64,000 nucleotides of DNA from Chamaecrista fasciculata (Eukaryota; Streptophyta; Magnoliopsida; Fabales; Fabaceae): positions 1 through 64,000 of the forward strand of contig QANZ01012859.1 in the NCBI GenBank assembly GCA_003254925.1, read 5' to 3'. The notes below the pieces were generated by a model. That model saw only the letters and a list, made by a program, of their open reading frames with translations, did no database searches and was not told the DNA's origin. Shown piece after piece: positions 45,475-57,547 of the stretch. Both the position numbers and the translations under genes were made by a program. How positions within the stretch are numbered: the stretch's first letter is position 1; every line of letters begins with the position of its first letter.

Positions 45475-48400
45475 NTTTTTTTTTTTTTTTTTTTTTAAAG
45501 AACGGAATGTTTATAAGAACTGTTTCTCTTCGACAATCTCCCCCAAGGAAAGGCGGAAGAACTTCTGCCATGGCAGATTGGACAATCTATCATGACGAAC
45601 AGTCAAATAATTGTTTTGCGATCATTGCCAGATTTAAGGCATAGGCTTGCTGAGGACTTGGATCTTTATGGCCCGACCTGTTGAGGAGATTATCGAGCTT
45701 TGGGGATTTTTATTTTGATTCACTAGTGAATTTGAAATGTTTTAGTCTAAGTTCCTAATGTTTATCAAAATGTTATAGCCTTATAGTCTCTTAAAGAAAT
45801 TCCCTAAACTATCTTCCTACTCCATTTTATAGACTCCCAAGTCCAGACCATTGATTGAAAATTGTGATTTATGACTTATCAGCTCCATTCCTCCCTGAGT
45901 AAGTACCAGTTATTGATGGAGATGGAAGACTATGATAATTTATTAATTACATTAGGACCTTTTTGTCTGACATAATATTGTTAACTATGGATTAAGTTAT
46001 GGTCAATCTCTCAGTTTCTGTTGCTAGACTGTGAAATGTATGTAATGATCAGAATTTTGCGAGTATACAAATGATAAGCCTTGTATTATTTTGTTAATTC
46101 TTTTACTTTTATTTATAATCTAGGTATTGGATGCTACTGATAATGAACCTTGGGGTCCTCATGGTTCTGCACTGGCAGAGATTGCTCAGGCCACAAAAAA
46201 ATTGTAAACTTCTTTGCTTTTGAACTTTTGTCTACTTATATTACCTTTGGAATGATTATTTCGTTTTAGATGGAAGTTGCTGGATATCTTTCTTAATTAT
46301 TGTACTTGTGTACTTTCCAGCACTGAATGTCAAATGGTCATGAATGTCCTTTGGACAAGATTGAGTGAAACTGGAAAGGATTGGCGTTATGTATACAAGG
46401 TGACAGTTAACCACATAGTTATGTTATTGATCAAAATTATGAAGTACAAGGAGAAAAGCTTTATTTCCAATGCTTTTTCATTGTAAATGTTGCTTTTCTA
46501 ATTTTCGATGCCCAAAACTACTTTTGTCTTAGGCACTAGCTGTTATAGAGTATTTGGTATCACATGGATCTGAACGTGCTGTTGATGACATCGTGGAGCA
46601 TACTTTCCAGATATCTGTGAGGACCATTCTCCTCCCTTGAGCTAATTTTCCCTTGCAATTTTTTAGCAGCATTAACTATAATAAAAGACATTCTCTCATA
46701 TATCATCCTTTACTTTGTATTGGTAAAGGCCCTTTCTAGCTTTGAGTATGTTGAGCCTAGTGGAAAGGATGTGGGAATCAATGTGAGGAAAAAGGCAGAA
46801 AACATTGTGGCCCTTCTGAATAATAAAGATAAGATACAAGAAGTCAGAAATAAAGCTGCTGCAAACCGTGACAAGTTGGTGAAATTTCACAATGGCTTAA
46901 TTCCATAGAGATTGAGGTTTTTTCAACTCTACTTTACCCTGTATTTTCTGTTGTAAATAAATTGTTTATGCTGCTTGACTAGGTACGTTGGACTTTCTTC
47001 TACTGGAATTACATTTAAGTCTGGGTCAGCTTCATCATTTGGTAGTGGGAACTATCGGAGTCAGAGCAGTGATAAATATGGAGGTTTTGGTTCAAGTGAT
47101 GGTGGCCAGTATGGGAACTATGAAGAAGAAAAAATTGACAAATACTACCCTGCAAAATCAAGCCATGGGGTCTCAAGTGACAAACAAGAGAGCTCCTTCA
47201 AGAAGGGTTCCACACGTTCTGTCAGGTAGATAACCTACATACATTGTGGTTTTCAAATAGTTAACTTATTGGTTTTTCTCCGTTTTTGAACTTGGAGCAA
47301 GTTGTTAACTTATCTAGGTAATTTTAATTTCTGAGCAATTGGTAGATATCAGCCTATCTCATCACTTAAACACAGTTTAGTACTAAGTACTAGTTTACTA
47401 AATGTGATTTTGGGGCATGCTATTTTTTTGTTGCATATATAGAAGTTGTCTCTAACTCTTTAAAATAACAATAATTGTTATATAATTATAGTTGGAATAC
47501 ATTTAAATGTTTTATCTTCCTTTTCCTTAAAATTTTATTTTACATAATTTTATATTTTGAGAGAGAACTTCAGGCCTAAAACGTGAAGGTTCTAATATAG
47601 ATACTAATTGTTACTAAAGGAAAATGTTAATTCAGAATGAGAAATGTTTAGAATAATAATTTTGAGTACAATTGAAATAAATGATGTGCTAGTTGTAATT
47701 TTTCTTTTTCTTTTAATCTGTCAAAAGCTTTTCTGCATTCATTTTCATAAGTGTCAAGTGTACAAATTCTTGAAATTATTAGAGGTGTGATTATAATAAG
47801 GGAATTAAATTGGGGGAACAAATATAACTAATTTAGAAGTAGCTACCTTTTGTGTGCTGTGAGAGTCTAAAAGAGACACTGCAAGTGCATGGTATGATAA
47901 ACTTCATTCACTTTCACCGTAAATCCTTTGATCGTTACTCTTCCCCCTTATACTTGACAGGCTTCAGTTAAGCAAACACTAGGGCAAATGTAGTCTGTCC
48001 AAATTGAGATACAATATTATGAAAAAGAAAAAAAGCTAGGATGAATGCTCTATTACCTCTCCATACTGTGTTTGTATTTTTTCAAAAACCCTTTTTCTGA
48101 GTTTAGAGTTCTTCTCATGCAGCAAAAATAAGGACAGTGTGTCATCCAGAGTTTCAAAGTCATCTAATGTAAATGACTATGATAAATACAGTTCAGCCCG
48201 CTCTCAAAGTTCAAGTGTAGTTGCCAACAGTGATGAGGATGATTTTGATGATTTTGATCCAAGAGGAACTTCTGCTACTAGTAAGTATTCTAAAGTTGCC
48301 TTAATACTGTGGTTTCTGATTTCATTCAACTACGTTGTAGACAAATGCTTCTTGTGATTCAAGTTGATTATAATTCACGGTGTTTGCATCATTGCCATTA

Positions 48401-50329
48401 TGTATGGTGCATCTTGCGCATATATTTCTTCTGACAGAGGTGGCTGCACTGTAATCTCAGTATTTCTATATTTGTTCACAGGATTAATTTACCTTTTTTA
48501 TGAGGCTGTTTTTGAACTTTATTAACATTCTCATTTTTTTTTCCCAACAGAGGCTTCCACTGGAAGCTCTAACCAGGTTGATCTCTTCGGACAAGACTTA
48601 ATTGGTGACCTCATGGATGCTCCTCCAACTTCTGTTCCCGTTGAAAATCCTGGAACAAGCACTGTGTCAGAAGTTGATCTCTTTGCAGATGCGGCATTTG
48701 TATCAGCACTGCCTCCTGTGGACCAAGGAGTTAGTTCTCAAGCACAGGTTAGATATTATTACCTGTACTTTTATTGTTGCAGTATCAATAATTTGTGTCT
48801 GTTTCTTCTTACAAATTATTGTGCACTGGAGGGTGCCATTCTGGTTGAAACATGCAAAAGTTAGTCTGCTGGAATGGTCAGAGAGGCGGCCCAAGATTTA
48901 AAATGAGGCATGCTGCTTACAGTTGTCAGAGTGGTATACATGTTATCATAACCAGGGGGCAATTGTTTTGCTAAAGCATGGATTAGAATTGGTTGTCTCA
49001 AGTTTTAAAATCATAAGTTACTGAGAGTCATGGGATTACTTTCTTTCATCATCTTTCCTTCCCAATGCGAAACTCTTCTGTTTAATACTAAGAAATATAT
49101 ATATTTTTTTTGGTTGATTGCATGTACAGAATGATGTTGATCTATTTGCTTCCGGACCAGCCATTTCTCCCCCAGTCACAGCAACGGTTGACTTCTTTTC
49201 TGTTCCTGAACCAGTTGTGCAACCAGACAGCAAAATAGAAAGCTCTGGTCCTATAAATAATAACAATTTTGATCCCTTTGCTGCTGTTCCTCTTAATAAT
49301 TTTGATGGATCTGATCTTTTTGGTGGATTTGCTTCTCATTCTGATTCAGTATCTGAACAGCCCTCAAAAGGTCCTGTCAGTGATGGCAGCAGTGATAACG
49401 TGAATGCTAAACCTTTAGCAGAGTCTAAAATTCCACCTAAAAAGGATCCTTTCCAGGTGAAATCTGGTGTTTGGGCTGATTCACTAAGCCGTGGGTTGAT
49501 TGATCTCAATATATCTGCCCGTAAGTTCATTACTCCTTAACAGGTTTTCCACTGGATAATATATTCCCTGATAAGTTGCTCTTTAGTCTTTACAATTGCA
49601 TAATGTTTGATTGGATTTTTTGAAGGAATTGAGATGGGTTTTTAACCACTTTCCCTTTGCTTCTCTCTTCTTGGGTGCCCTCACATATCAACACAACACG
49701 TTTAATGTGTTGTTACTTATCAAATTACTAAAAGCTCTTTTTTCTATTTTATCTTTTCCTTTTTCATTATTACGGTGTGTGCTCCCAGGTTTACCATGTA
49801 AGCACATTTTGTTCTACTTTCAAATATGTTAAGGATTAGATTTAATATAAACTTCTTTATCAATAAAAATAAGACACATCTCAAAATATTGTTGCATGAT
49901 TAATCATGACAAAAAGATAATATAAAAGAGAATTCTTTACATGATTAATCATGACAAAAAGATAATATAAAAGGAAAATCAGTAAGGCTTATAATTTGAC
50001 ATAAATTTTGTTTTGTTTTTTTCTTTCTCATATGGTAATTGCTTAGGAGAATTGTGTAATTAACTTGTAATTTTCTTGTATATTGTGTTACAGCCAAGAA
50101 AGTATCCCTGACAGATGTTGGGATAGTAGGCGGACTGAGTGATGGATCAGATGAAAGGGAGAAAGGCCCTCCTCCTTCATATTCCATGGGAAGAGCTATG
50201 GGATCAGGATCTGGTCTTGGTATCCCTATGTCTGGTTTCTCTCCTTCACCACAGCCTGCAGGTTTGGACGACTTTTTCTCCAGTTTGAGCAGCAACCAAC
50301 AATATCAATTTAGTGGGTTCCAAAAGTAA
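45052..50329 (+). CDS. EPSIN1: EPSIN1-type clathrin interactor (ENTH domain)
   Basis: Eleven plus-strand exons: 45052-45092, 45187-45238, 46124-46203, 46321-46399, 46533-46616, 46729-46874, 46983-47225, 48123-48280, 48551-48747, 49130-49520, 50094-50329; all joins are in phase, 568 residues. Residues about 1-160 are an ENTH domain: [20 protein letters not shown] at the start, then [40 protein letters not shown] and [20 protein letters not shown]. It binds phosphoinositides and bends membrane. The rest is disordered, Ser/Asn-rich, with DLF repeats ([35 protein letters not shown]) for adaptor binding. Just before the last exon lies the clathrin-box-like LIDLN. The last exon matches plant EPSIN1 text ([20 protein letters not shown]). 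Arabidopsis EPSIN1 (about 560 aa) carries vacuolar cargo from the trans-Golgi with clathrin; the same role is likely here. Intron 2 contains a long poly-T run. Confidence 0.95.
45440..45497 (+). repeat. Poly-T tract in EPSIN1 intron 2
   Basis: About 57 consecutive T with one N at 45475. The true length is uncertain in the assembly. Confidence 0.9.
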
Positions 50330-52384
50330 AAAAACTTTCCAGATTTTGAACTCTTTGCTATCCTATTCCGTCACATTTTCGCTAATTATGTGTGTCGGCA
50401 GCATTATTGGAACTGTTTTTAGCTCTTTGGCTTTCTGGGTTTTCATCATATAAATGTTGGTCACGATTGAGTGAATCTCCATTGTTTATGTCATTGGTTG
50501 TAAAATCATGAACAGTGCCCAAAGTTGTGACACTGCTGAGTTGTATAATATCGTGCTTTAAGGTTTGCTGTTTAGGTCGTGTATAAGTATAACTATTGAG
50601 TCATTATATACTCAAAGAACCTTTTATGATACTCTTGTTTTGTTTTCTTTACCCCAACCAAGTAGCTAGCTAGTATGCTAGTGAAAAACTGATAGACTTC
50701 AATTGAAACACGACCTGTTTCCTGTTTTTAATAATATTAAAGGAGGAAATAAAAGAATACAACTATCTAATGGACCTTATAAATTTTAAATCAATGCTCT
50801 TAGTGGTTCAGTAATAGATTAATTTATATGAAGCAAGATGGGTGACAAAACTTGATGTGCCATACTAAATATTGCTGGCTATGTGGACTGTGGAGACTGG
50901 AGAGTGTGTTATTATATTTATGACAGTTTATGACAAGTACTTAATCGAAGATATAGATATCATGGGGATGAGTTTTTTTCCCCATGTTTTTTGTCTTGGT
51001 TCTCTGTTAGAGACATTTTAGGATTGGGATTTATTTATTTTTTCTATACACGCACAAGGTTTAACTAGATTGGTTGTCACTCCATCTTTAGTTCATAGAT
51101 TTCTTTTTTTTTTTTGGTCAGAAGTTCATAGATTTCATATCATATAGATATACTTAGTATGATATGATAAATATTTGTGCTTTCTCCCAAAAAGAATATA
51201 TTTTCATTGCTCTATAATTTTGTTTGATATTCCATATATAGGATTGCGTATCTATTCTAAAGACCATTTCAAATATTTGTTGAAATTGTGGATTTATGCT
51301 TAGTTAATATGTTCAATCCTCCTGAAAATGTCGTGTAGTGTGTGTGAATTATAGACTGGAGTATATCCCCCTTACTAGATGCCAAACATGCATGAGATTT
51401 TGTTATTGTCACTAATTTATATTTGCGAAATGATAATATCTAGTTACAAATTGTGTTATTCAACTAATTTTGACTGTATGTATCCGAAAGCTTGTTTAGA
51501 TAAGTATCATGCAGTTTTCTTGTTCCAGTTTCCGTTTCTCTCAACAGTCAACAGAGAGTGAGAGTATTCGTAGTCCAAGTGTTTGAATTGCACTTGTAAA
51601 GGAACATAGATCCTCTGAAGTGCACTACAAATATAATGCTGAGAGAGAAAATAACAATTAGAGAGAGAAAGTGTGAGTGAGATTCATAGCTCTTATACTT
51701 TCTCTTTCTAACTGTTCATTTCTTTATCGACACTATAAATGTAGTGCACTATAGAGTATTTAATGGTCTAATAAAGATAAAATAACATTGGAGAGTGTCA
51801 AGTGGCTTTGTCCTAGTCCAAAAAGAGAAACATGTTTTTTCCTTTTTACACACAAGGACAATGGACATGAAAATATTCATAAGATTTCACAATCTTGGAG
51901 CTGATTTCTTAAGATATAGGTTATTTTTATCTTTAAATCTGATCTATAAAGTGGGTTAAAGATAATATAAGCTAATCACCTAAATTTAAAAGATAATATT
52001 TATCAAATATCAAAAGTTAAACACAATATATCATATTTTGAATTTAAACTTAAGATACAAAAAAGATCAAATAATTAAGATTAGATCATAATATGAATAC
52101 ATAAATATTATCAACTTTTAATTTAAAATAGATAAAATAATAGACTTGTCAGCATAAATATATGATATTTAATGTGCTAAATGTGTATTTAACGATGAAA
52201 GTAACAGAAAGATTACAGGAACTAAACAGAATTATTAAGAGATCAAATAGTATGCTTTAATTATACAGGGGCTAAATTGTTGAAAATGTAAAAAATGGAG
52301 GGCCAAATTATTAAACATTAGCTAAATTATTTTCCTATGAAAACTGTGATGAATCCGCAGAGTGAGAAAAGTCCTGGTCTTAAC
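50330..52384. other. EPSIN1 3' flank and intergenic
   Basis: The first 200-300 bp are probably the 3' UTR. The remainder is AT-rich and contains a 19-bp retroposon insertion at 51104. The frame 51379-51561 has no supporting content. Confidence 0.55.
51090..51136 (-). mobile_element. 19-bp retroposon insertion with 14-bp target duplication
   Basis: AGTTCATAGATTTC is repeated exactly at 51090-51103 and 51123-51136. Between the copies lie only twelve T's and GGTCAGA. On the minus strand this is TCTGACC plus a poly-A tail, the same 3' end as the retroposon at 39913. It is therefore an extremely 5'-truncated copy. Confidence 0.72.
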
Positions 52385-53131
52385 TAGGGATGATCATGGG
52401 TAGGGTACCTTAATCCCCGTCCCCATACCCATCAGAGATTATCATCCCCATACCCTTACCCATACCCGTGCGGGTATAAATATCAAACCCCATACCCATA
52501 CCCTATGGGTACCCCTATACCCATACCCGAACCCATACCCGAAAAAACCAAAAAAAAATACTATTTTTGTAACATTATTTTATATAATTGGAGGAAATGG
52601 CCAGCGAATTCCCTTATTTTTAGCATTGAAATAAAAAGTTAAAAAATACTTGTAATCAATTATATATAATCAATATAAAAACCTGAATATGAATCTTTCA
52701 ACACTAGACAATTATATATGGAAAAAGTAAAAATACTTGTAATCAATATGAAAAACCTTTCCAACTTGACAAAAATTTGAGTTCCACATTTTTTTATCCA
52801 ACACTAGACAATTATATATGGAAAAAGTAAATTCAGTCATTTCACAAAATCACAAGGGAAACATAATTCTTAATCCAGGAAAATAATGGCAAAGCAGTCA
52901 CATTACGTATATTAATATATAAAATATTATATATATATATATAATTATATATACTGTAGCGGGTAGGGTACGGGGTGGGTACCCCAATCCCCGTACCCGT
53001 ACCCATACCCGTGAGTTTGAATGGGTAAATCCCCATACCCGTACCCGTTTATTTTTACCCGAACCCAAACCCAAACCCATCGGGTAAAATTTGCGGGTAC
53101 CCATCGGATATGGGTATTTTGATCATCCCTA
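52385..53131. mobile_element. hAT-like MITE filled with CCCATA hexamers
   Basis: Ends TAGGGATGATCA and TGATCATCCCTA are perfect 12-bp terminal inverted repeats. The flanks GTCTTAAC and GTCCTAAC (8 bp, one mismatch) fit a hAT duplication. Inside the ends are long runs of CCCATA/ACCCAT (52415-52545) and CCCGTA/CCCATA (52970-53115) around an AT-rich core. Confidence 0.82.
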
Positions 53132-53326
53132 GTCCTAACTCCTAACAAACGAAAGCCACGTAGGTTTTTGGACCTTGGAACACACTGAACGTGGCAGACT
53201 GGCAGTATTCTAGTGGATAAGGTGTTCATGTCCAGGGGCAAAAGTGAGAAATCACGTTGAATAACAGAAGTTTTCTTTTTTTATGGGATGAATAACAGAA
53301 GTTTTATATTATACTTATGTAAATAT

Positions 53327-53763
53327 AGGTTAAGTGCACTTTTGGTCCTCTAACTTTCGCAAAGGTCTCAATTTGGTCCCCTAACTTTTTTGTTGCAATT
53401 TTGGTGCCCTAACTTTCGCAAAAGTCTCAATTTGGTCATTAACTTTTTTTGTTACAATTTTGGTCCTCTAACTTTTGAAAACGTCTCACCTAACTTTCGC
53501 AAAAGTCTCAATTTTGGTCCCCTAACTTGGGACCAATGGTGAGACGTTTTCGAAAGTTAGGGGACTAAAATTGCAACAAAAAAGTTAGGGGACCATGGTG
53601 AGACGTTTTCAAAAGTTAGGGGACCAAAATTGCAACAAAAAAAGTTAAGGGACCAAATTGAGACTTTTGCGAAAGTTAGGGAACTAAAATTGCAACAAAA
53701 AAAAGTTAGGAGACCAAATTAAGATCTTTACGAAAGTTAGGAGACCAAAAGTAAACTTAGCCT
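53327..53763. mobile_element. Foldback element abutting the DUF866 promoter
   Basis: AGGTTAAGTGCACTTTTGGTC at the left is mirrored by GACCAAAAGTAAACTTAGCCT at the right. The body is arrays of 'ggtcccctaactttcgcaa' and its complement. The 8-bp flanks GTAAATAT and ATAAATAT agree at 7 of 8 positions. The right edge lies at the TATAAATA that probably serves the next gene. Confidence 0.65.
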
Positions 53764-53770
53764 ATAAATA
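53763..53770 (+). promoter_or_regulatory. Probable TATA box of the DUF866 gene
   Basis: TATAAATA lies 128 bp upstream of the ATG at 53898, implying a start near 53795 and a leader of about 100 nt. Its first T is the last base of the adjacent foldback element. Confidence 0.55.
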
Positions 53771-53897
53771 TATAACAGAATTACAGAAGGATCCAATCAA
53801 ATCCAAAGTGAAGAGTGAAGAGTAAAGAGCGAACCAAGAGGGAAGAAAGAAGGATCGCTTGAAATTGAAGCTCCACAAGAACAAGAACAACACGAAC

Positions 53898-56255
53898 ATG
53901 GTGAACTTCTTGTTGACGATCACTGCTGATCTTGAGAACCTCACTAATCTTCAACCTCAAGGTGGTTGCGATGACCCTGATTTCTACTACCTCTTCAAGG
54001 TCTCTCTCCTTTAGGGCTTTTTTCTTTCTTTCTTCTTCTATTTTTTCGCAATTTTCCATTTCTGTTCACGTGATTCTTCATTTCATAATCTGCCAATTCT
54101 TTTCTCAGCTCTGACTATGAATCCGTTCCACTTTGATTTGTTGGATACACCTACTTTGGTTGATTTTGGTCTTTTTACCTTTCTTGATGGATGTCGAATA
54201 ATTGCTTATACTAGTTTGGAATTGTGTTTGCCCAATGTTTTCTTGTACTATGCTTACAACGAAACGAAGGAAAATCGTGAAAGCTTGAAATGAATAATAT
54301 AATAATCTCAGTAGAATTTTCTTTTTTCCCTTTTTATGTTTTTGACGGTGTCTTAATTAGTTCCTATCATGTCTCTAAATTCCACAACGCCTTTTATCGT
54401 AGATTCATGCTTAATATACCTTGTAGTCTGTACTAATGCCGGGGAATATTTTATTAGTGCAAACCTTACCCCTCCTGGTCCCCTGCACCTACTACTGTAA
54501 TTTCTTTTAATCAATCTCGTTGTTAGAGTTTTCTGATTCTATTTTGTATTGTTTTGTTTTGTTTTTGGCTTACCATCCTTGTAATTTTTTTCTTGTAGGT
54601 AAAATGTGAGAGTTGTGGAGAAGTGAGCCAAAAGGAAACTTGCGTGGCCTTGAATGAAACTGTTCCTCTACCAGTTGGTAAAGGGACAACTAATCTCATT
54701 CAGAAGGTACTATTTTTCCTGCTCCACCTCTATTTTCCTTTATCTATAGAGGAACTATCATGACATTTGGCAATTATAGTTATTTGTTGACTGTCTAGCC
54801 CTCAATGAGTGTGGAGTTCAATTCCTTTAGACTCATGATGATTATTAGATTTCCTACGTGTCTTGTTATTTTACATGGACTATTTGGCAACGTGAGCACT
54901 TAGAACAACTCAATCATAAATTATTACTAGTTTCAATCTTAGAGTAACAAAAAGTCTAGACTGAAGGTATTTAGTCCTTTACTCCTTTAGGACTTACGAG
55001 TTTTGTCAGATTAAGTTATATGCACTTGTTCTAATAGATTAATTAAGTGTTTCTTTTATCATCTTTTTCTAGAATTTATTTATACTTTTATTCATATTGA
55101 AATTTGTCTACCAAAGTTTCCATTATATTCCTTTTGAACTGGGTAGAAGTACACATGACAAAGGAGATGCTATTCGTGATCTTTGTGCAGTTATCTCTCT
55201 AAAATCATTTCTTGCATGTAGTTTAGAGTTGATGACCTCATATCATGATATTAGTTTTCCACTGAGTTATCATTGTAAGCTTGCTTATGAGTAATCAGAA
55301 CTTTATCAATTTAGCATTATTAGCTGCCCCTGCTTTTGCTCTGACTGACATACTAAGAAAGACTCTGATATGAAGTTGAAAACATTGGCAATATTCATGT
55401 CTTCCAGTTTTTTTTTTTTTTACTATAGCTAGTGGTTTCTTGATGCTTCTTTTGCCTGCAGTGCAAACTTTGTGGCAGGGGGGGCACAGTGACAATGATC
55501 CCAGGCCGGGGTAAACCATTGACCCATGCAACAAGCGAATCGGGGAAGTATGCGCCATTGATGTTATTTGACTGCAGGGGCTACGAGCCAGTAGATTTTG
55601 TGTTCGGTGGTGGATGGAAAGTTGAATCTGTGAGTTTCCTTATTTCTGTGCATTCATTTCACTACTTTTGGTTTTGTATCCTAGTTCCCCAAAGATAATC
55701 CAATACCACACATATTTTACTGGATTTTGATAGCACATGAAGCAGCAGTGAACACTATGCAGACATATCATAATGCATTAAAGTTTTGGTTCATGACTTG
55801 TTGATATTGGCTTTTTGTCCGATACTGTGCTTACTGTTGATAGCCAAATAATTAAATATAGTCTCCGGAATCCTCTCAAAGTGTACTTATAAACTTGAAA
55901 CAGAGATTACTACATTGATAATAGATATCAATCTTTCTTCGCATTGTGCAAACATTAAACCAGCAATTCTATCAGCGAATAAGGAAGTGCAAGTCATATT
56001 CTTTTGATTATCCATGTTTCTTCCTCGCTTCTATGTTTCAGTACTTAAGCTGCATATTATATAATTTTAAGTTTCAATAGATTTGCTACATGTGCCGTAT
56101 TTTCTAACTAGTCCAAGTTTTTACTTTTGTAGCTAGAGGGAACTAAATTTGAAAATGTAGACTTGTCAAGTGGAGACTTTGCTGAGTATGACGAGAAGGG
56201 AGAGTGTCCAGTGATGATATCTAACGTACGTGCTACTTTTAATGTGGTGAAGTAG
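53898..56255 (+). CDS. CXXC zinc-binding protein, DUF866/UPF0587 family
   Basis: Four plus-strand exons: 53898-53999, 54599-54706, 55462-55629, 56133-56255; all joins are in phase 0 and encode 166 residues, close to the 160 aa of the human relative C1orf123/CZIB. Two CXXC pairs that would hold one zinc are visible: VKCESCGE at the start of exon 2 and CKLCGRGG at the start of exon 3. Other family text includes GKYAPLMLFDCRGYEPVDF, FGGGWKVES and a C-terminal 'NVRATFNVVK'. Exon 1 starts MVNFLLTITADLENLTNLQP, typical of the family. The fold is a small beta-barrel-like zinc protein, conserved across eukaryotes; the molecular function in plants is not established. A TATA box and a foldback element lie just upstream. 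Confidence 0.93.
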
Positions 56256-57547
56256 AGATTAGTGCACATAACAAACGTGGACGGGCGTGGAGCACGTACA
56301 TTGACATGGTGACGCCACACAATCTTTAATTCTTCACTTGTTATTTGAAGAAGTCTGTATTTGATTCGAATGTCCATGCTTTTTAGTACCAGTTTGCTGC
56401 TGGCCTGTTTTCTTTGTGATATAAAACTGACTACTCTGTTGTGAATGAGTTCGTGACTCTGAGATATAACATCTTAAATCATAATTAGGAACAGTTTCTG
56501 GGATCTGCTAACTTCACAGATGTAAGTAACCCTGATATCTTCTTTTGAATTCTATAAAAAAAAAAAGAGATATCTTCTTTTGAAGGGATCTTTGAAAGTG
56601 TTGCTTTTTTTTTTTGGGTGAAATTTGTGAGGGAAGGAAAGGAATAATGAGAGGAGTGAATCTATTTATTTGATTATTACTTCACTCTTATCCTTTTCTG
56701 TCTCTTTGAAACTTCACATAAATGGGTATAAAAAAAATTTCACATAAATTTGATCATAATTGCATAAATACCCTAAGAAAATATTACTTTCGAGCGATTG
56801 ACACCGTACACTGTATATTTCATGTGTCCAGACCGTGATTCCTGGCTGCCATAAATTAATTCCTTTCACGTACTAAAGAGTAAAGGGGTTGTTCGATCAA
56901 AAAAAAAAAAAGTAAAGGGGTTGAAGATATCCGTTGCGTAATCTTGGTACCCACGCCAACAAAATTACCCAAACTCCTGAACGAAAACATTTGATTTCGA
57001 TTTTGAAGAAATTCGTGAATTGAGCGTTCAGATCGAGTGGCTTGAGACAAATTAGTTGACGAAGTATAAAAGTTCAGAATTTAACATCAGTCATTGGCAT
57101 GTCTTTAAAGTTTCTTTTTTCGGTTTCTCTTAACATATTATCTTGTATTAGGCACTGTTCATGTTTAAGTAACTTAGTCGCGATGGAGGAGTAAGTGAAA
57201 CAATAACCATTGCTAGAAGCTTATTCTTCCGCTGGAAGTAGGCCCTTTCGTCCGTAATGTGTCATACAGATTTTACAAAACAAACACAAAAACAGATTAG
57301 AACAAAAATAATTAGCGTGGGAGAAGGGCCAAGAGTAAGCAATTTGTAACTGATCTCATGTCAAAAACCACTGTTGGACCATTTTTGGATTTTTCACATC
57401 CTTTAGCCAACACAAGCAAGCATGTTCAACTTCCAACTAATCATCATCTTCATATCATCATCCACAGCCACAAGGCTTCCTTCCTCTTTGGACGGCAAAG
57501 GTGACACCACTTCTTCCTCTAATTGACAAACACAAAAGCCTCTTTCA
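56256..57547. other. Convergent 3' region of two genes
   Basis: This holds the 3' UTR of the plus-strand DUF866 gene and, from about 57100, that of the minus-strand DUF1639 gene. No exon is recognised between them. Confidence 0.6.

Noticed and set aside
45279-45644. Plus-strand frame of 121 codons with poly-Phe
   Set aside because: It lies in EPSIN1 intron 2, and the poly-T tract creates the phenylalanine run.
52415-53115. CRISPR-like or satellite array
   Set aside because: The repeats are contiguous hexamers without spacers and sit inside a MITE with TIRs and a target duplication.
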